Shown here: one piece after another, positions 58,917-64,000 of the stretch
How positions within the stretch are numbered: the stretch's first letter is position 1
Layout: the number at the start of each line of letters is the position of its first letter
DNA from: Paraspadella gotoi
Lineage: Eukaryota; Chaetognatha
Length of the DNA: 64,000 nt
NCBI GenBank assembly: GCA_051294375.1
Contig: JBJCIZ010000744.1
Span: 1,230,262 to 1,294,261 of the forward strand
Reading direction: 5' to 3'
Notes under the pieces: model-generated
What the model saw: the letters and a program-made list of their open reading frames with translations, nothing else
Told to the model about the DNA's origin: nothing
Database searches by the model: none
Translations under genes and position numbers: made by a program

Positions 58917-59736
58917 TGGTTTCGAGGGGGGCGGGGGGGGGGGCTTATCACAGATTAGTTATTCATCAAAACTAAAATATAGAGAACAAAATAATCAACA
59001 GGTTGATTTTTTTTTAACAGACCATTTAGGTTTTAAAAATAAAAACGTGAACAATTTCCAAGGTAAAAATAAAGAAAAGATTTTGATGAAGATCTTATTA
59101 TACTTATTGGTTAGGCAGCGGGGAAGCGCGCGACAGAAAGAGAGAGAGAGAGAATTTAATGTTGAATTTGTATTTATTTAATGGCACAAAATAAAACAAT
59201 GGGACATAAAAAGCTACTTCAATACATTCATCATGAAATCTTTCCAATAAACAGAGAGAGAGACAGAAGCAAATTAAATACAATATTATATTGTACAATC
59301 CCAAAAAAAATTTCCCGAATTAACGATCGAATTCGCGAAAAAAAAAAAAAAAAAACAGATCCAGAAAGATTTATAAATATTTGTAGCGAATATGAACAGA
59401 TCTGATCAACATATCACAGTTTGAGCGAGTCTTCCCTATCGAATGAAGAACGAAAAAAAAAAAGTCGGATCTTATTCTCCACGACAAAAAGTATCACCCT
59501 TCACCCGCTACTGCGTAATTCCCTAATAAAAACCTCCAAGCTATCAAGATAACTACGCAAAAGATATAAAGAAAGTCTCACTGTTGATTGTCAGACACGG
59601 TTATAGGTGGGAAACACCCCTCCCACTCCGAGGTCACGAATGCCTTTGGCTTTGGGATGCCCTACGCAACCGGTCACTGATGGGAATGAGTAGAACCCCT
59701 CTCCAGGTTCGTAAAACCAGCTGTGCAGTTGAACCG
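58917..59736. other. NCBP2AS2-GPR155 spacer
   Basis: 820 bp: a G10-rich run at 58926-58943, a short GA run at 59140-59154, AT-rich sequence, and no DEP-domain or other coding signal downstream of the GPR155-like stop. Confidence 0.65.
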
Positions 59737-62700
59737 TCACTCCCAACACCTCCGAATCAAGCGCCGGACCAAACTCCTTCCCCAGTCCCTCAGCGGAACC
59801 AAGAAGCGTCGCGTGTCCAGAGCGAAAAGAGCGAAGATGAAGAATCCTTGTCCGTAGTTGAAGATGTAGTCGAGAAACTCGAGGAGGGTGAAGGAGCTCG
59901 TCAACTTGCGCCGCTTGGACTCGGGACCGTTGGTGAGTTCGATGTCGAGTCGCCAGACGCAGAGGAAGGCGCCGACGACGATGCCGACGAGGGTGAGGAA
60001 GAGGAGGATCACGTGACGGGTGAGTTGAGGGGAGGGGTAGTCGGAGGAGGAGGAGCGAGGGGTGAGGTCGGAGGGAGAGGGAGTGAGGGTTGGGGAGGAG
60101 GAGGGGTCTTCGGTGGATTCTGAGAGAAGGAGATGTTATTATATTATATATATTATTAAACTAATATAGGGGAAAGATAGCTTATTTATTAAATTATTGA
60201 ATAAGTTTTATATTGGTTTGTTCCAATTTCATATTATTATTAGTATTACCAAAATAATTTTAATTGACCACATTCTTTGCACATTCGATTCACACGTTTG
60301 AAAAATTACCAAAAAATTATAAATCCCAACTATTTTGATTAATCTTTCATAAACCTAAATAACTTACAGGCAAGATCAGCCTACAATAATAAACATGACA
60401 AAGTAATCAAAACAAACCGAACCGAATTCAAGGGGAAACCGGAAATCGGCCGACACTGATTGGTCGACAATGTAATCGACTACAACTTACCGGCTTCGCT
60501 TCCGTCTCTTTCCTCCTCTTCCTCCTCTTCCTCCTCCCTAGGAAGAGCGACGTATCCTCCATTTTCTCCCCCTCCTCTCTCTTTAATGATCACCCTCATC
60601 AACAAGACCAACGCCGCCAGAATCGTGGCCCCCGTCAGCATCAAGACCACCAACGACGCCACCGTCTGTCCGATGCCGAAACGAAAGGCCAACGTCGGCG
60701 CTATCATCGCCTCTCGCCGGAAGTGGACCACGAGTACGGCGCCGACGATGCAGAGGACGTAACCGACGCAGGCCGACAAAGCCAGAGCCTTGCGTCCCGG
60801 TCTTTCGTAGGCCGACAAACAAAGAGCGACGGCCAAAAAAGCCGCGCTGGCTCGAGAGCAAAAAGTTCCTCCGAGGATCATGTAGGAGACGATTCCGCCG
60901 ACCCACCCGCGTTTGTCGGTCACGTGGGGAAAGACGACGACGCCGACGCAGGTCTTGAGCACCGACAGCGTCAGCAGCAGCGTCAGAGCGTGCGGCAGCC
61001 GGCGGAACTCGCGCGTGGCGAGTAAGTAAGCGACGGTGAGGAGGCAGAGGACGATGGAGAGGTAGGAGATGTCGACCCCCGTCGTCTGGAGCATCCGGTT
61101 GAACTCGACGAATCGGGAAAGGCTCGTCGAGAGTGTCGCCATGGAGGCGGAGACGAACATGAGGGGAGCGGAGAGGAAGGTGCAGAGGACGAGGCCGGAG
61201 GCGAACACCTTGGTGGGGGGAAGGAGAGGGGGGGTGGAGGGTTTCGATGAAATTTGTTTTTTTTTTTGGTCTCATTGTGGACATTTTTATGAGACAACTT
61301 AGTGTCAAGAATAGCTGACTAGTGACTAGTTCCTTTTTTCCTCTTTTTTCTTTATCTCTCTCTCAACCCCCCCCCCCACCCTCTCAAACCTGCGGCGCGC
61401 ACTGATACTGATTCGCTATCACGAAAACCGTCGGCGCCGTAGGGAATGTCCCGTACAAAAATGCGAACATGGCCAAGTCTTGAGTGTCGTTGGCGGCGAT
61501 CAAAGACGCCGCTCGATGATTAACCTTTAGGGCAAAGTGAAAGTTTGGAATCGAAATTTAGACTTGGGATTTAAAAAAAAAATCTTCTATAAGTTAATAC
61601 TAATCTGTATATAATAGATATAATAGATAATATATTTTTCTTTTTTCTTACGAATGTAGCATCCCAGTAAGTTTATTTTGTAGCCATAAATAGGTTATAT
61701 AAAATTAAAAATCTGCTTTATATTTATAAATAAAAGTTTTTTGACATTTTTGACCAATTTAATGAAATATTTTTTAAAAATTGCTAAAAAGCCGTAGATT
61801 TTTGCCTATTTTTGTATTAGTCTACAAGACCATGTTGTCTGTATTCATTTTTAAAAATTTACATATCGTCTTTATAAATGCAGTGTCTTTTACATTTTTG
61901 ACCGACTTAATAAAACATTCTTTTTTAAATTTAAAAAAAAAACCCCCGCTATAAAATTTTAGCCTCGTGGCCTTTAATTTCACGTTCCATAAGCTAAAAT
62001 TTATTAATTTAATCAATGTCACACATCTTTTTCCATTCACCATCGGCGTCACGATCAATTTGACGAAGATGAGAAACGAAGGAAGAAGAAGATTGGCGAA
62101 AGTAAAAGAGGCGCGAATTTGACCCGCGATGGAAACGCCGAGAAGAAAGAGCGCCGCGCCGGGGTAGGCGTCGCCGAGAGTCTCGAGGACGAAGGTGACG
62201 AAGAGGGGCACGCGTCCGCTGAAGGAAGCGTTGCCCACGATGCCCAAGAGAGTCATGAAGACGATCGGGTTGGAGAAGACGCCGACGATAACTCGCGAGA
62301 TGGCGCGACAGGCGGAGAAGCGGCGCGGCGGAGCAGCGTCGGCGCCGGAGGTCGCGTCGTCCGGCGGCGTCGGCGTCGAGCGACGCTTGTCCCATTCGAG
62401 GAGGAAAAACGCCAATGGATTGAGAACGACGAGGGAGATTGGCGCCAAGAGGTAGACGTACTTGACGAGATCCTCGCGCTGCACGAAGACGGCTCGGAGG
62501 ATCGGCAGACCCAGAGCGAAGTCATTGGACTGCGTGGCGAAGACGGCGGCGAGGCCGGCGAGCGACGCGGCGGCGGAGACGCGGCGCAGGTGGACGAGCA
62601 GCGTGAGGATCAGCGTCGCCAGGAAGATGGCGGATTTGGAGAAGAGGACGGCGCCGAGGAATCGCCAATCGACGGAGCCGAAATCCAGGCGACACATTTC

Positions 62701-62925
62701 TCTGAAGAGCAGCGCGGGAAGGGCGAAGGTGCCGACGAAGCGGCCGAGACCCGCGGCGCCGTCTCGGGTGACGAGGCGCCATTTTCCGGCGCAGTAGCCG
62801 AGGAAGATGACGAGGAAACATTGGACGAGGGCGCGGAAGAGGGAGGAAGAGGAGGTGGGAGGTGGGGAAGTCATGTTCGGGTCCCGGAGGGGGTTGGGGG
62901 GTTGGAGGTTATGTTCGGTGGACAT
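59737..62925 (-). CDS. GPR155: GPR155/LYCHOS-like membrane protein lacking a DEP domain
   Basis: Four exons: 62041-62925 (start MSTEH; MTSPPP at 62874 is an alternative), 61390-61524, 60491-61208, 59737-60119, totalling 706 aa with no frame break. The N-terminal PIN/auxin-carrier-like transporter half has FRALVQCFLVIFLGYCAGKW, FVGTFALPALLFREMCRLDF, AAVFATQSNDFALGLPILRA and FLYGTFPTAPTVFVIANQYQ. A GPCR-like helical block follows (VFASGLVLCTFLSAPLMFVS, VDISYLSIVLCLLTVAYLLA), then the last helices LTRHVILLFLTLVGIVVGAF and FNYGQGFFIFALFALDTRRF. Human GPR155 is a lysosomal cholesterol sensor feeding mTORC1. Here the loop before the last helices is short and acidic (a run of nine Glu), and the protein stops at RRLIRRCWE where the human protein continues to a DEP domain. 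Confidence 0.92.
60168..60236 (+). repeat. Repeat family A, right-end fragment
   Basis: GGGGAAAGATAGCTTATTTA...TTATATTGGTTTGTTCCAAT, in a GPR155 intron. Confidence 0.7.
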
Positions 62926-64000
62926 CCGACCTCATTTTTTGTATTTCTAGTTTCTACCTGGAAAAAAGAAAGAAAAAAATAAAGAAAAAAATAAAGAAAA
63001 AGAAAGAAAATAAAAAGAAAATAAAAAGAAAATAAAAAGAAAGAAAAAAATAAAGAAAACGCGAGATGGGATTGAAGTGATGTAATTAAATCGCGGGTGA
63101 TATCATTTAAGCAGACGGGGATTTCAATTCTTTGGATGCGTGGGTTCGAATCCCACAACTGCCACCGCATTTAAGTAAGAAGACGGGGATTTCAGGATGA
63201 AACCAAAGTGGAATTTTGTTATCACAAAATAGACAAGAGAAGACTGTGTCAATTTTCGGATAAAGTGAATCAAAGCAGAAACAGAAGCTATTTATAAAGG
63301 GCAAGTGGACGAAGCCAGTTTTCTCGTTCTGGAACCTTCTTTTCCTCTTCCGTCAAGTAATGTTCCTCTTTCTGACTTGGCTTTCAAAATCCCGTTCGAA
63401 ATCATTCTAGAATTCTCTTCCTTAATAATATATAAGTAAAAATAAGTATACAAGTAATCTTCAATTTTTCATATATGACACAATGAAAAATTAACGTGGA
63501 CGAAACGTTCTCGTGCTGATTTTGTCCCGTTAAAATTGTTTCTGAGCCAAAAAATTATGATCATTACTTTTGGTAATAATGTGCGATATACACTACTAGA
63601 CATTACTGTATCTGAACCATAACCCTTGACCATCAACAAAAAAGCTAACTTGATCAAAAATAGTAAAAAAGATAAGCAATATAGCTCGAAACGCTTACAA
63701 AAAATTTAGACCATTGCTTTTATAAATGCAAAAAAAATATTAATATTATTAAAACAAACTTTAACAATAAACTAAATTTACCGAGACCAAGATGAATATT
63801 TTTTACCCATCATTTCCTCAATTTATATGAATCATTTGTTTGTAATTAGTCAATTAATCTAAATAACAATATGACAAATTCATTTAATTTTCTTTATGAA
63901 TGGGAAGTTTTCTCTGCTACTCCCTTGTGTCTAATTATTTATTTTTAAAGGTATTTTCAAAAAACCTTATTAATTACTATATTTTTCACTTTTTTTCAAT
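62926..64000. other. Upstream region of GPR155 with an LTR remnant
   Basis: No gene seen. Bases 62955-63060 are an AAGAAAATAAAAAG-type purine-rich repeat. 63134-63400 is an LTR remnant. The remainder (63400-64000) is AT-rich without recognisable features. Confidence 0.6.
63134..63400 (-). mobile_element. LTR remnant with tRNA-complementary primer site
   Basis: Read on the minus strand: a TATA box CTTTATAAATAG (plus 63289-63300), a purine/pyrimidine-rich R/U5-like part, CTTAAATGC, then GGTGGCAGTTGTGGGATTCG and AACCCACGCATCC, complementary to a type II tRNA 3' end. This is the same arrangement as 40140-40490 but with a different LTR body. Confidence 0.6.

Noticed and set aside
62119-62982. 287-codon plus-strand ORF
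   Set aside because: It is the antisense shadow of GPR155 exon 1, with low-complexity Glu/Asp/Gly content and no domain.

Overview
The window is nuclear DNA of an animal, and I read it as a compact invertebrate genome. Evidence: short GT-AG introns, a full set of metazoan gene families (copine, kelch/BTB IVNS1ABP, NIPSNAP3, CCDC138, SSAT-type acetyltransferase, GPR155, MSH3, DDX10), an NB-ARC ATPase, AT-rich introns and intergenic DNA, many (GA)n tracts and several small mobile-element families. The species cannot be fixed from sequence alone. A non-bilaterian such as a sponge is possible, but that is a guess.

Layout (all ten genes lie on the minus strand, so transcription runs from high to low coordinates): 62.9-59.7 kb GPR155-like; 58.9-58.0 NCBP2AS2-like small protein; 57.1-55.1 a fused double GNAT acetyltransferase; 53.9-49.0 CCDC138; 48.5-44.2 NIPSNAP3-like with two candidate last exons; 44.0-35.4 MSH3; 35.4-27.1 a gene-free, repeat-rich block; 27.1-18.8 IVNS1ABP-like BTB-kelch protein; 17.3-14.1 copine; 13.5-2.8 DDX10-like DEAD-box helicase; 2.4-0.7 NB-ARC ATPase. 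Exon boundaries were derived by matching GT/AG sites, codon phase and remembered family sequence. For seven genes (IVNS1ABP, MSH3, NIPSNAP, CCDC138, GNAT, NCBP2AS2, GPR155) the proposed exons sum to an exact multiple of three and read open throughout.

Two genes do not read cleanly. The DDX10-like gene needs several 1-base corrections and copine needs one. Both lie near assembly gaps and a decayed LTR retroelement inserted in a DDX10 intron (6.46-10.15 kb). A ~440-bp segment flanking that insertion occurs twice, which looks like filled-site and empty-site alleles both left in the scaffold.

The most unusual non-coding signals are: hammerhead-ribozyme-like cores (CTGANGA, stem II, GAAAC, short stem III, NUH) at 24.36 kb and 30.5 kb, plus a degenerate one at 24.0 kb, two of them forming the ends of a palindromic element; LTR remnants followed by an unusually long tRNA-complementary primer site; a recurring intronic ATATGCAAAT motif close to splice sites; and a dispersed ~250-bp repeat with about a dozen copies. 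The genes have unrelated housekeeping roles (ribosome biogenesis, mismatch repair, mitochondrial, polyamine and lysosomal functions). Their shared strand and short spacing are therefore notable, but they do not form an obvious pathway.
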